A stretch of DNA of 64,000 bases from the NCBI GenBank assembly GCA_024180945.1, contig JAKSGN010000023.1:248001-312000 (forward strand), given 5' to 3'. Under the pieces are notes generated by a model that worked only from the letters and a program-made list of their open reading frames with translations, was not told the DNA's origin and made no database searches. Positions 11,646-21,497 of the stretch are shown in pieces. The DNA is from Macrophomina tecta. Lineage: Eukaryota; Ascomycota; Dothideomycetes; Botryosphaeriales; Botryosphaeriaceae. The position numbers were made by a program, and so were the translations under genes. Position 1 is the stretch's first letter. The number at the start of each line of letters is the position of its first letter.

Positions 11646-12896
11646 TATGCCGCTATTATGACGTCATGGAGCACGATGGAATTCTTAAAATTCGTTGAGC
11701 ACCGCTTTTGTGCTTACATAGCCTCCTACCGTTCTAGCCGGCTGAGGGGTTCATAGGACATTCGCCACCAACGCTTGGTGTTTTCGTTTCAAAGCGCACG
11801 CTGAAGCATCACTATACGACCGAGGGTTAGTCTTCAGCCAGGCAGTGCGGATCTCCTGGCTATTGTCCTCGAGCCTTCCTGCTGGCCGTGCACAACGAGA
11901 ACCGCACTCCATAACCAATCCTGGAAGGCAAGCAACTCTCTGTCATCAAGCCGAGCTGCTCCGTCTATACACGTAAACAAAGCATCCTGCTGGCTGCTTA
12001 GAGCCCATCGCGGAGTTTGGCTGCCCGAATCGCGGGAATTTCGACACGATAATGCAGAGAGGCAAGCATAGACTGCTTTGTACCGTGGAGCAAGCAGTGT
12101 CCCGCCGGGAAAGCATCAGCGCTCAAAGAATCAGCGCTTGAATGGGTAAGTTTCCGCTCTCGCACGCAGATAGAGTGCCGACTGGACGTTTGGTTATCTC
12201 GGATACTCAATTAATCAAATACTACTGCCCGCATACGCGCCTTTTGGGATTGTGAAGTTATCTCCAGCTCCACGCCACCGCACGTGGCTTAATACCGACT
12301 AAACTTAAGAACGCTACGGGTAAGTCGCTCTCAAACTCAACAGACTCACCATCGCAAATCTTGGTTGCTTCTCTCGTTTAGTCAAGCTCTGAGTTCATCT
12401 CACAAGCGACACGTATCCCCAGGGAACGGCAACTTCGGCGCCTGTCGATGTACTTCTTGCCCAGAACCTTGGACGCCGCCCGTTAGATTTTGTCCACGCG
12501 CCTCGTATCCCGTAATTGTAGCCCGCTCGACTCCTCGGCGCCAGAACGTCGCTGACAGAATGCGCGAAGCCTAATGTTGGCATTTCCCGCGTTTACCACC
12601 AAAACGGACTCGGCATTCCGCTACCAGCTTGAATATAGGAATTATCTCCGTCCATCTCGCTTCTGGATAGCGTTAACAGCGATCCAGCTGGCCTTCACCG
12701 CGGATCGAGATACTGGGCACCTACGCAGAAGTCCCTGTTTCCACGTAAGCAGTGGATCCTGACTGCGGTGGATACGCCCCGTCCACGAGCATCGATCCAC
12801 GTGCCATCTCCGGCGGCCAAGGGGATGAAGATGCCTGCCAGTGGAGTTAGCCTGGACGAGCTGGGAAACAAGGGAAAATGGCGTAATATGCCACGG
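11646..12896. other. Intergenic, nothing recognised
   Basis: About 1.25 kb with only short overlapping open frames. No domain, repeat or RNA gene could be supported. Confidence 0.4.
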
Positions 12897-14158
12897 TAAG
12901 TCAGCCACCCTAGTTTCCGCCCACCCCTAGTTTCCGCCCGCCCCACAAACGCGCTTCCCTGCACGCGTAAGGTCCGCGCAATCACCACGAATAAATGCAG
13001 CAAATATTGAATTCTTCTCTAATTGACTGCGCTTCTTTTCTAGCCCTTTCTCTAGCCTCGAATATGGTCAGATATACCGAAAAAGACGTTGAAAACGCCT
13101 TGCGAGATATTGAAAGTGGGGTCGCAGTAAGGCATGCCACTCGGCGCCATGGAGTACCAAGGGGCACACTTCGTGACCGGCTTAATGGCGCCCAACCACA
13201 CTAGCTGGCGCACTTCGACCAACTGCGGCTTTTAGCACCTTAGGAAGAGCATCTGAAGCATGGATTCTCCGCTAGGAAGCCCTCGGTTATGCTCCAACCC
13301 ATGGGCAAGTGCGAGCGATCGCTAGTAGCGTGCTTAAGCGACAAGGCGATAATCGACCGCTTGGGAAGAAGTGGTCTACCCACTTTGTCAGACGCCACCA
13401 AGAAGTCAAGACAAAGTTGGGTCGCCGAACTGACTGGGAGCGTATAAAGGCGGCCACTCCGGAGAATATCAGGCACCTGTTTAGCCTGTACGAGACGGTG
13501 ACTTGGATCCCTCCCCGGCGGAGGTACAACGCCGACGAGGGCGGTATTATGGAAGGCCACGGCGTCAATGGGCTCGTTATCGGCTCCTCTCAAGAGAACC
13601 CTAGCGCTGTACCGGTTAAGACGATAAATGCCCGTACTTGGACCTCAGTAATAGAGTGTATCTCTGCGCTTGGGGTCGCTTTAAACCCCTTAGTCATCTT
13701 CAAGGCCAAAAGCATTCAAGAACAATGGTTCATGAAAGAGTTCTTGGCTCAGCATCCTGATTGGCACGTTACTTTCTCAGAAAACGGGTGGACAAGTGTT
13801 GAGTTTTGGGGTAACTCATCCTGGTGCGCAGCATACCCTTGCGTGCATAGGGAGAGGCATCAAAATGGAGGAATCTCTGGTTCTGTGAATGAAGCTATCT
13901 ACTGTAGAATATATACACGAGTTCTCGGAGAATCGGAAATGAAGGTGGGGCTGCTCATAAAAGCGAAATATTAAAGATTCCGAATTGGGACGACAATGAA
14001 GAAGTAACGCGTCAGTATCCTTACAACAAGCAATGATATTGCTGTTGAGTGGCTAGAGAAGGTGTTTTAACCCCAGACAGAGCCTGACGATCCGTCTGAC
14101 GCCCGCTTGCTCATCGTCGACGGCCACGGCAGTCATACTTCAGACGAATTTATGAGTA

Positions 14159-16011
14159 ACGTAGTTGGCAAGCGAGCCGTCCATGCAAGCGAGCCGTCCA
14201 CCTCACCAACTTTACGCGACGCGTCAACTGTCAACAACAATGGCTCAATCAACTACTGCCCAATCAACTTGCAACGAAGCAGATATCTTCCTTGCTATTT
14301 CAGCTATAAATACAAATCAGATTCAGAGCGAAAGACGCGCTGCACGAACGTTTGACGTCCCCCGAACCACGCTCCGCGACCGACGCGCTGGAGTCGCCTT
14401 ACGACGCGATTGCGAGCCCAATTCAAAGAAGCTTACAAAACCCGAGGAGGAGGCAATTATTCAATATATACTTGACCTAGATTCACGAGGCTTTGCGCCT
14501 ACGTTGGATGCAGTGCGGGATATGGCTAATAAACTACTTACTGAGCGCGCTGCTGGCCAGGTTGGCCAGAAGTGGCCAAGGAACTTTGTTAGGCGGAGTC
14601 CACAGCTTATAACCCGATTAAATCGACCATATGATCGCCAGAGGGCTATGTGTGAGGATCCTGAGGTCCTTAGCGAGTGGTTTAAGCTTGTACAGCGTAC
14701 GAAAGAGAAGTACGGCATTCTTAACGAAGATACCCACAACTTTGACGAGACTGGCTTTATAATGGGCAAAATATTGGCTCAGCTCGTTGTTACAGGCTCA
14801 GAGAGGCGTAATCGACCAAAGGCGATACAACCAGGCGATCGTGAGTGGGTGACTGTCATCCAAGGAATCAACGCTACTGGGTGGGCGATCCCACCGTTCA
14901 TTATCTTCGCGGCCAAGTACCACCTCTCTGCCTGGTACAAAGACGACGATATACCTGGCGATTGGGCTATCGCAGTTAGTAATAACGGCTGGACAACAAA
15001 TGAGCTTGGAGTTGCGTGGCTAAAGCACTTCAACAAGCATACAAAGGCGCGTACGGTGGGGATGCATCGGCTGCTAATTATCGACGGCCACAAGAGCCAC
15101 AACTCGCTTGAATTCCAGGAAATCTGTAAGAAGGAGAAGATTATTACCCTCTGCATGCCTCCCCATTCGTCGCACCTGCTGCAGCCGCTTGATGTGGGCT
15201 GCTTTGCGCCGTTAAAGCGGGCATATGGGGATCAGATTGGAGGCTTGGCGCGTAACCACATCAACCATATTACCAAGCTTGAGTTCCTAGCAGCCTTCAA
15301 AGCAGCCTTTGATAAGTCAATTACAAAGGCTAACATCTGCGCAAGCTTTCGAGGAGCTGGTCTAGTACCATACGACCCAGAGACTGTGCTATCAAGGCTT
15401 GATGTCAAGCTTCGTACGCCAACAACCCCAGCTGCCCCAGAGGCTCCATGGGAGTCAAAGACACCAAGCAACGCGCGCGAACTAGAGTCTCAATCAACTC
15501 TAATTCGCGATCGGATTCAAAGGCATCAAGATTCTTCGCCTACGTCAATCGTCCAGTCGCTTGATCAGCTTACTAAGGGCGCTGAGATAATGATGCATTC
15601 AGCAGCCCTAATGCGCGATCAGCTCGCAAGCCTTCAGAAGGCAAATGAGGCCGCCACAAAGCGTAAACAGCGCAAAAGAAAGCGGATTCAGAAGCGAGGC
15701 ACCTTAACAAAGGCAGAGGGCGAGGAAATTATTGCTCAAAAGGACGTTAATGAGCAACTTAAGAGCGAAACGCGTCAAGGCAAGGCGCGATCAGGTGTGA
15801 GCAGGCAGCAAACAGCGCGCTGTGGGCGCTGTAGGAAGCCAGGGCACAATTCTCGTACGTGCCAAAAAGATACTGGGGAGGCTTCTTAAGCTAGGATAGT
15901 TGTTATTCTTATTGTATTTTAATGCGTTGTTGAAATATATACGTGTAAAAGCGTAGAAAGTTGGTGAGGTGGACGGCTCGCTTGCATGGACGGCTCGCTT
16001 GCCAACTACGT
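14159..16011 (+). mobile_element. Pogo/Pot2-type transposon A, complete
   Basis: The 1853-bp element is flanked by TA (14157-14158 and 16012-16013). Its inverted repeats are identical over about 53 bp (14159-14211 and 15959-16011), starting ACGTAGTTG. Positions 10-26 and 27-43 of each repeat are near-identical 17-nt blocks (GCAAGCGAGCCGTCCAt, then ...c). Size and repeat layout match Pot2 of Magnaporthe. The perfect ends, intact gene and clean target duplication point to recent insertion into element E. Confidence 0.92.
14240..15889 (+). CDS. DDE transposase of element A
   Basis: The 549-aa ORF starts at the first ATG beyond the inverted repeat; an upstream in-frame ATG at 14165 lies inside the repeat and is less likely. 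Order of domains: psq-like helix-turn-helix (AINTNQIQSERRAARTFDVP), CENP-B-type second HTH (GFAPTLDAVRDMANKLL, KWPRNFVRRSPQL), then the DDE_1 catalytic core with all three acidic landmarks: HNFDETGF, LLIIDGHKSH and LLQPLDVGCF. The C-terminus has a basic helix (RKQRKRKRIQKRGTLT) and a CCHC zinc knuckle, CGRCRKPGHNSRTC. It cuts and pastes the element at TA sites in the nucleus. Every key residue is present, so it may be active. Confidence 0.92.
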   Translation: MAQSTTAQSTCNEADIFLAISAINTNQIQSERRAARTFDVPRTTLRDRRAGVALRRDCEPNSKKLTKPEEEAIIQYILDLDSRGFAPTLDAVRDMANKLLTERAAGQVGQKWPRNFVRRSPQLITRLNRPYDRQRAMCEDPEVLSEWFKLVQRTKEKYGILNEDTHNFDETGFIMGKILAQLVVTGSERRNRPKAIQPGDREWVTVIQGINATGWAIPPFIIFAAKYHLSAWYKDDDIPGDWAIAVSNNGWTTNELGVAWLKHFNKHTKARTVGMHRLLIIDGHKSHNSLEFQEICKKEKIITLCMPPHSSHLLQPLDVGCFAPLKRAYGDQIGGLARNHINHITKLEFLAAFKAAFDKSITKANICASFRGAGLVPYDPETVLSRLDVKLRTPTTPAAPEAPWESKTPSNARELESQSTLIRDRIQRHQDSSPTSIVQSLDQLTKGAEIMMHSAALMRDQLASLQKANEAATKRKQRKRKRIQKRGTLTKAEGEEIIAQKDVNEQLKSETRQGKARSGVSRQQTARCGRCRKPGHNSRTCQKDTGEAS

Positions 16012-16086
16012 TATGTGTTATTTAAACAACGTTTACTTGCTCTTTTTCCCTGCACATACTTCCCACATCCTCCAGCCTTTGGATCT

Positions 16087-16246
16087 TGTTGGATCAATCA
16101 CGTGTTTCAAGGTCTCCTTATTATCACACCACATCGCTTAGCCACAATCACTCGTATAAGAGGCGGTCGGGTCAGCTACCCTCTCCCTCTTCATGCCAAT
16201 TCATCCCATTACTACTGAATAAGCTGTCCCATCACTTGTTCCAACA
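16087..16246 (+). repeat. Solo Copia-family LTR
   Basis: A 160-bp LTR running from TGTTGGATCA to TTCCAACA, clearly the same family as the LTR at 43850-44006. Flanking 5-mers are GATCT and GATGC, not a duplication. The left flank is the interior of pogo E and the right flank is the interior of a hAT transposase, so the LTR sits at a recombination joint rather than at a simple insertion. Confidence 0.8.
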
Positions 16247-18715
16247 GATGCGCTTTGTCTGACTGAAAACGCGCTCACACTCAGAGCTCATTGCAGGAAT
16301 ACTAAACAGGTCCAGGGCCATTCGTTGGAGTATAGGCCACTTGCCCCCCTTTTCAAGCCACCAGGCGAGCGGATCCTTAACCTTGCTTTCAGTGACTCCG
16401 AGCTCCATAAAAGCCTCAAGTTCCGAAGCGATTTTCCTCCTCTTGCCGTTGAACTTGAGTGAATCTTGTTGTAACGCGGCTAAACCTCACGAAATAGTCC
16501 TCAGAGGATGAGTCCTCCGTAGATTCTGCAGCTTGTGCAGCAGCCCTGCGAGCAGCGGCGTCCTCTTCAATCCAAGCTGCTTCGTAGCGCTCATACAGCT
16601 TACGAACAGAGCCTTTAGCGCGTGAAATCCAGTTGGGGTGCTTGGCCCAATACTCGTTGAAGTAGTCGTACTTCATCCTAGGGTGGAGGGCAATAGCAGT
16701 ACGATAGAGAGGAGTCTTGTCCGTCTCATCGTAGTACTCGTTGAGCTTGTAGAAAGCAGCATCAATCCCAAGCGTATAGGGTTCGCTGAAGGCTCCAGGG
16801 TTGCTGTTAATGGCTCCTGTAGCGCGCTCAAGGTGCGCGTACATATAAGCCATGCTCTTCAGCGTTTCTCATAGCGCTCCGTGACTGCCTTCCAAGCCTG
16901 CCTTGTTCGCGTTACCTTCCATGTGTCTTGTAAGATCCTTGAAGGGCTTTAACAGCGCAGAGAAGAGCTCGAGTTGGTGCCAATCGTCTTCGCTGAGTGC
17001 GTCTTGGCTTATATCATCATCGTCGTGGTCGGTGGGGCGGAATCGGTGGAAGAAAAGGTCAATCGCAGTGCGAAGCTGGAGAGCTTTTTCAAACTTGTTA
17101 GCGGGAGAACTAGCAAACGGAGGACATTCTTACCCCTCTTAATCATGTAGTACACAGAGTTCCATCTTACTCCACCGTCACCAAGTAACTGGTAATGAAA
17201 TTGAGGATCGGAATCTTCATTGGGATCGTCGTCCAATTCGGTAGAATCAGCCTGACCAGAGAAGAACTTCTGACGTCTCAGATCAGATCGATTTACCCAT
17301 ACACAGAGGTTGTGGAGCTTGCCGATTGGACCCTCTTGCCTCCAACGTGTGAACGTCTCTTTGTCGCCTGCGCTTAGAAGGTCCTTCTCAAGCTTGCCAA
17401 GGCCTTTGCCGAAGAGGAGGGCCTTAACAATTAGGTTGATGATATGCCCTACGCAGCAAAGACGGTCCTCCCTGCCATGAAGTCCTGGCAAATGTTCCGC
17501 AAGAGACCTCAGAAGGGTGTTGTTGTTGGACGCGTTGTCCGTAACGAAGGACCCGATTCTAGGCTCAATTTCGTAGATCTTGAAGATTCGTAGGAGACAA
17601 TACGCAATATTTTCACCAGTGTGTTCGCCGAGGAGTCGTGGGAGGCCGATAAGGAGCACGCGAAGCTTGCCGATCTGATCGATGAAGTGGGCGCAAATAG
17701 CGACGTAAGAGCGCTTGTTGGTGCTACTCCACACATCTGTGCTGATGTTGATTTTGCTGCGAGCCTTCAGAAGGATATTCTTGACGACTTGGCGGCGCGA
17801 TTCGAACGTGGATCTGACCCAGGAGGACACGCTTGTCGCGCTCTGGGCGAGGATTTGCTGGGCCTGCTGACCTCCATGGCAGACAACCGTCTGAAACGTT
17901 CGCTGGTAGCCTGCTTGAAGCTTAGATCCTCAGCAATAACCAAATCGACGAATTCGCGCTTGAAGCGAAGGTCTTGGAAGGGTGCAGTAACGTAGTAAGT
18001 ACGTAGCAGGCGTGCCTTACTCTGTCGCCACTCGCTCAATTGGTGCAGGCTTGTTGGGATTCGATAACTTATGAGCCTTCTAGAGGTGCTCAGATTGGTG
18101 TTGAGTGCCTTCTCCTTGATAAACACCATCATGATAGCGTTTAGTAAGATGACAGCGCCTACACACCCACACGCGGGTCCCATCACTATCCTCTAGGTCG
18201 GCTCCATGATCAAAGGTCCAGGAAGGGCGTCTATTCGTGCCAAGTAAGGTTTTATGTCTTGGTCGATAATGTAGACCGTTGAAGATGCGGCCATTCTTGG
18301 TCACCTTGTTCCACTGTATGGGGAATGTGCAGGAGTGGCTAGAATCGTCTGAGGATGGGGTGGAGCGAGTCGACAGGGCAGAACAGCGCTCGCTCGATGG
18401 GAGAGCCTGATTAGGATCAGGTACACGTGTTAGGCTAAGCCCGGAAAGGGGGGAAGAGGAGGTACGAGCCGAAGATTTATGGAAAAAGTCCTGAATCATG
18501 ACGACTTGTCGACCGGTGGAAGGAGGGCTATGTAGATCAAGATGCTTGATTGCAGGAACTGTGCTATCTACTAGGTACCTATATAAAGGAGCGACCGTAG
18601 GGAAGCATAAAATAGTGTCAGAAAGTGTCGGAAACGAGAGAAGCCGGTGTAGCACCATAAGATGTCGTACGTAGAAGTAATGGTGATGCGGCACACGCTG
18701 AAACACAGGAGGAAC
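16247..18715 (-). pseudogene. hAT transposase, decayed, C-terminus cut
   Basis: Read on the minus strand. A Ser-rich N-terminus with a BED-type zinc-finger pair (WVCRRCHLTKRYHDG, near 18110-18180) is followed by the RNase H-like core: NISTDVWSSTNKRSYVAI (first Asp, about 17740), GSFVTDNASNNNTLLRS (second Asp, about 17550) and GHIINLIVKALL. The C-terminal dimerisation domain is in 16250-16420: WPILQRMALDLFSIPAMSS, ECERVFSQTKRI. The parts lie in at least four frames (breaks near 18100, 17850, 17010 and 16440). Some breaks could be introns, but the last clearly shifts frame inside a conserved region. The gene stops abruptly at the LTR, removing its 3' terminus. Confidence 0.75.
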
Positions 18716-18789
18716 TAGTCACATCCTGGTACTTTGATCTCTGCTAAGCCAGGGGGAGGGCCTCAACACCATGCCAAGCATCCCGAGGT

Positions 18790-18950
18790 TTCCCAGGGCG
18801 GGCAACCTGCCACCTGCCACCCACCTCCCGACGGCCCGCTAAGACCCGTCGGGTGGGTGACCTGCGGTGGCTCCGTCGGGTGGGTGGATTACTAAGCAGC
18901 CACCTGCCACCCGACCAGCCGACGGTCGGGTGGTTCCTACTCCCCGCAGC
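18790..18950. repeat. GC-rich direct and inverted short repeats
   Basis: CCACCTGCCACC-type units (three) alternate with GTCGGGTGGGT-type units (three) in opposite orientation, so the stretch can fold on itself. It lies just outside the 5' end of the hAT gene. Clusters of short repeats in both orientations are usual hAT subterminal transposase-binding sites. The exact hAT terminus was not identified. Confidence 0.5.
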
Positions 18951-18957
18951 GCAGATA

Positions 18958-20433
18958 GTTAAAAAAGCATATGAGCGAGACGTTCCTGCGGATAGCATCG
19001 ACACCGTTATACTGGCAACTGATCCAGCTCACAGAACGCACATGGGACTCGAGAAAGCGTGACTGCCCCAAAACGCGCAGCCCGATGCTAAGAATCAGGG
19101 AGCACTGGAACGAATGGCTAGATGGCCTGCTCACGAACATTGAACAGAGGCTGCCACACTTCTTCGCCCCATGGCAGAAGCCGGCTGACGTGTGCATAGC
19201 AAAATCACGCGACCTGGCGATATCTCAGCACGATCAGACCAGAGAAGACACGGAGACGCTGGCCATCTACACTGACGGCAGCGCACTAGACGGTCATGTC
19301 GGTGCTGCAGCGACTGCACCCGCCACCAATATGAGGCGCACGAGGTATATAGGTACGATCAGAACCGCGACGGTGTTTGCTGCGGAGCTCTGGGGCATAG
19401 AAATGGCACTTGATCTGGCAGAAGTGGAGACGGCCCACAGTAAGCGGAGGATAGCTCTCTTCACGGACAACCAAGCAGCGCTGCGTGCACTTGTGACACC
19501 CGGCGAGCAGTCCGGACAGTACCTATTGGGATCAATCACCGCAAAGCTGACAGGCCTCCAGCAGCAAGGCGTGTCGATCAAGTTCCACCGGGTCCCATCC
19601 CACCGGGGTGTGCCAGGGAATGAAGAAGCGGATAAACTTGCCAAGGCGGCAGCGCAGGAGTGGCGCACTCTAGAGGCCGAACGGTGTATGACAGGACCGC
19701 ACGTGCAGCCGAGCCTGGTAGCAGCAGCACTCAAGCAAGCCATCAACCAGGTGGTGATGGGCGAGTGGAAGCAGCGCTGGAAGGATAGCGAGCGGGGACG
19801 GCAGCTCTTCAAAGTGGCCCCGGAGCCGAGTAGGAAATTCTTAGCACTCCACCGAGGCACGCCAAGGGCATTAAGCTCGCTGATTGTGCAGATGAGAACA
19901 GGCAAGATCGGGCTAAGACACTTCCTCTACCTAAAACGGGTGCCGGGCGTGGCGTCGGGCGAGTGCGACTTGCGGTCGTGGACTGCAGACAGTCAGCCAC
20001 GTGCTGTACTCGTGCAGCAAATTTAGCGAGCTAAGACTCACCTTCCGCACGCCGGACAAGAAGGGGCAGAGGAGTTGGACGACGGATCTGAGGAAGCTGC
20101 TGAGCCAGCGCAGCACAGCCATAGCAGCAGCAAAGTTTATGATGGCAACTAAGCTCCTTGGGCAATTTGGAGCGACATCACACTCACGACATGAAGCTTG
20201 ACACTGGAGGAAGACGGGATAGTTCACCGGAGAAGTCTGCGCTGGGGGAAGACCGTGGCGCCAAGAGACATGTCTGTAGAGATATGCAGGATAAATAGTG
20301 AAAGGCCAGCTCTTACCGCCCCGCTTAGACTTAGATGGGTCCAACGGAAGCGAAGGAGCCGGCCGCATGCCGCATAGCTGCCTCCGGCGGCTGGGACGGA
20401 CTATGAATTCATCATCATCATCATCATCATCAT
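18958..20433 (+). mobile_element. 5'-truncated LINE, copy 1
   Basis: The frame beginning at 18971 covers the end of ORF2 after the reverse transcriptase: IYTDGSALDGHVGAAA, ELWGIEMAL, LFTDNQAALRAL and HRVPSHRGVPGNEEADKLA are the four RNase H blocks with their acidic residues and His. A one-base insertion near 19975-19985, relative to copies 2 and 3, breaks the zinc-like tail (CDCEHGLQTVSHVLY in copy 2); the frame then resumes to about 20201 (ending QFGATSHSRHEA). The untranslated 3' end finishes in GCGGCTGGGACGG...ATGAATTC and an (ATC)n tail at about 20406-20433. The 5' truncation point is near 18958. No convincing target duplication was found. Confidence 0.8.
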
Positions 20434-21497
20434 CAACCCTGCCATAGTGTGGATTCTGAGTGCAGGTGTGGATATATAACAATTAACGCCAAGAAGTGTG
20501 GATTTGGTATTTACCTCAAAGGGAAACTAGGAGAAGAATTCGCGATGAGAAGCAGCAGCAAAAGGGACGGAAAAAAAAAAAAAAAAAGAGAGCGTCTCGT
20601 ACGGCAGCACGCCAATAAACAGCTTCAGGAGGAAAAGCGGCTTCAAAAGGGTCAAGTAAAAAAAGGAAATTCGAGCTCAGAAGCGGAAGAGAGAGGATGC
20701 GATACAGAGAAGTCCAAAAAGGCAGAAATCGGTAGTTGCACGAAGTGGACGTAATATCACGCTTCCCTCAAGATTTCAGGACTAGACAATAATATAATCT
20801 TTTTCGCACGGTCCTATTTACTCTAGTTAACTACCTATTTCCATGTATCACACTTTTAGCAGTTTCGAATCAATTCGCGCATGAAACCCCAAGATTTCGC
20901 GCAAGACTAGAGCTATCTCGAGGCATATCTCAATGTAGGTGACCACTATTACCTTAAATTACTGCATTGGGATTACAACGGAGCCTCTACAAATTACCAG
21001 GGTATTAAGAACAGCAGGAGCAGTATTGGTGATGACTTGTCGTAGTTCGGACAGCCATGCAATGCGGCTAAAGATACAATAGGAGCGTATGAGGAAGCTT
21101 AAGATCCCCATGTGCGGTGAATCTCCTCGACGAATTAGTCGCGTAATGCCGTGTAAAATATGGAGACGTGGAAAGCTTGAGTAGTCAAAATCTTCGCCGT
21201 TGCTTCCCCGTCGAATGCTGGAGTGTAAAGTGCCAGGCTCTTTGATCCAAGATTCTGACTGGGCACGCTGGCGCCCCAAACATGTTGAGCCGAGGTTATC
21301 CCGAGCGGTTTCCAGGTGAAACGCGACCGACGCGCCCCTCCCATCGCTCTGCAACCTCACAACAAGCGCCCGCTCTCCTAACACGCAGCGACTCGCTCTT
21401 CTAACGACATAACACCTTCCAGCCACCTCTCAAGACCTCCTTGACTTCATTCGGTGCCCCGTGTCATCGCTCGGTCAAGCAGCCGAGGTCCGCCACC
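20434..21497. other. Intergenic; charged ORF of unclear origin
   Basis: Just after the LINE tail an open frame of about 100 codons (20449-20754, plus) is rich in Lys, Glu and Gln (RERLVRQHANKQLQEEKRL) and spans a 17-A run at 20571. It could be the charged C-terminal tail of an old transposase, but no conserved domain is visible. Nothing else is recognised before the kinase start. Confidence 0.25.

Larger units (their letters stand above)
12899..16086 (+). mobile_element. Pogo-type element E, dead and interrupted
   Basis: A TA (12897-12898) precedes a terminus whose first 43 nt are 9 outer nucleotides plus two 17-nt blocks (CCCTAGTTTCCGCCCac and CCCTAGTTTCCGCCCgc). A transposase in plus orientation starts at the ATG near 13064 (MVRYTEKDVENALRDIESG, a psq-type helix-turn-helix). 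It continues through GKKWSTHFVRRHQEVK and the first catalytic Asp in YNADEGGIMEG to LLIVDGHGSH (second Asp, about 14110). Element A (14159-16011) interrupts it there. After A the frame resumes as LPAHTSHILQPLDL (third Asp, about 16060-16086) and is then cut by a Copia LTR. Internal stops and at least two frame shifts show that it was already decaying. The right terminus is missing. Confidence 0.75.

Noticed and set aside
13060..16011. A single large transposase gene with an intron
   Set aside because: The middle part has its own complete inverted repeats and TA duplication, so it is a nested insertion and not an intron.
17009..18186. hAT copy 1 as an intact spliced gene
   Set aside because: Frame breaks fall inside conserved blocks (notably near 16440) without plausible splice sites, so it is treated as decayed.
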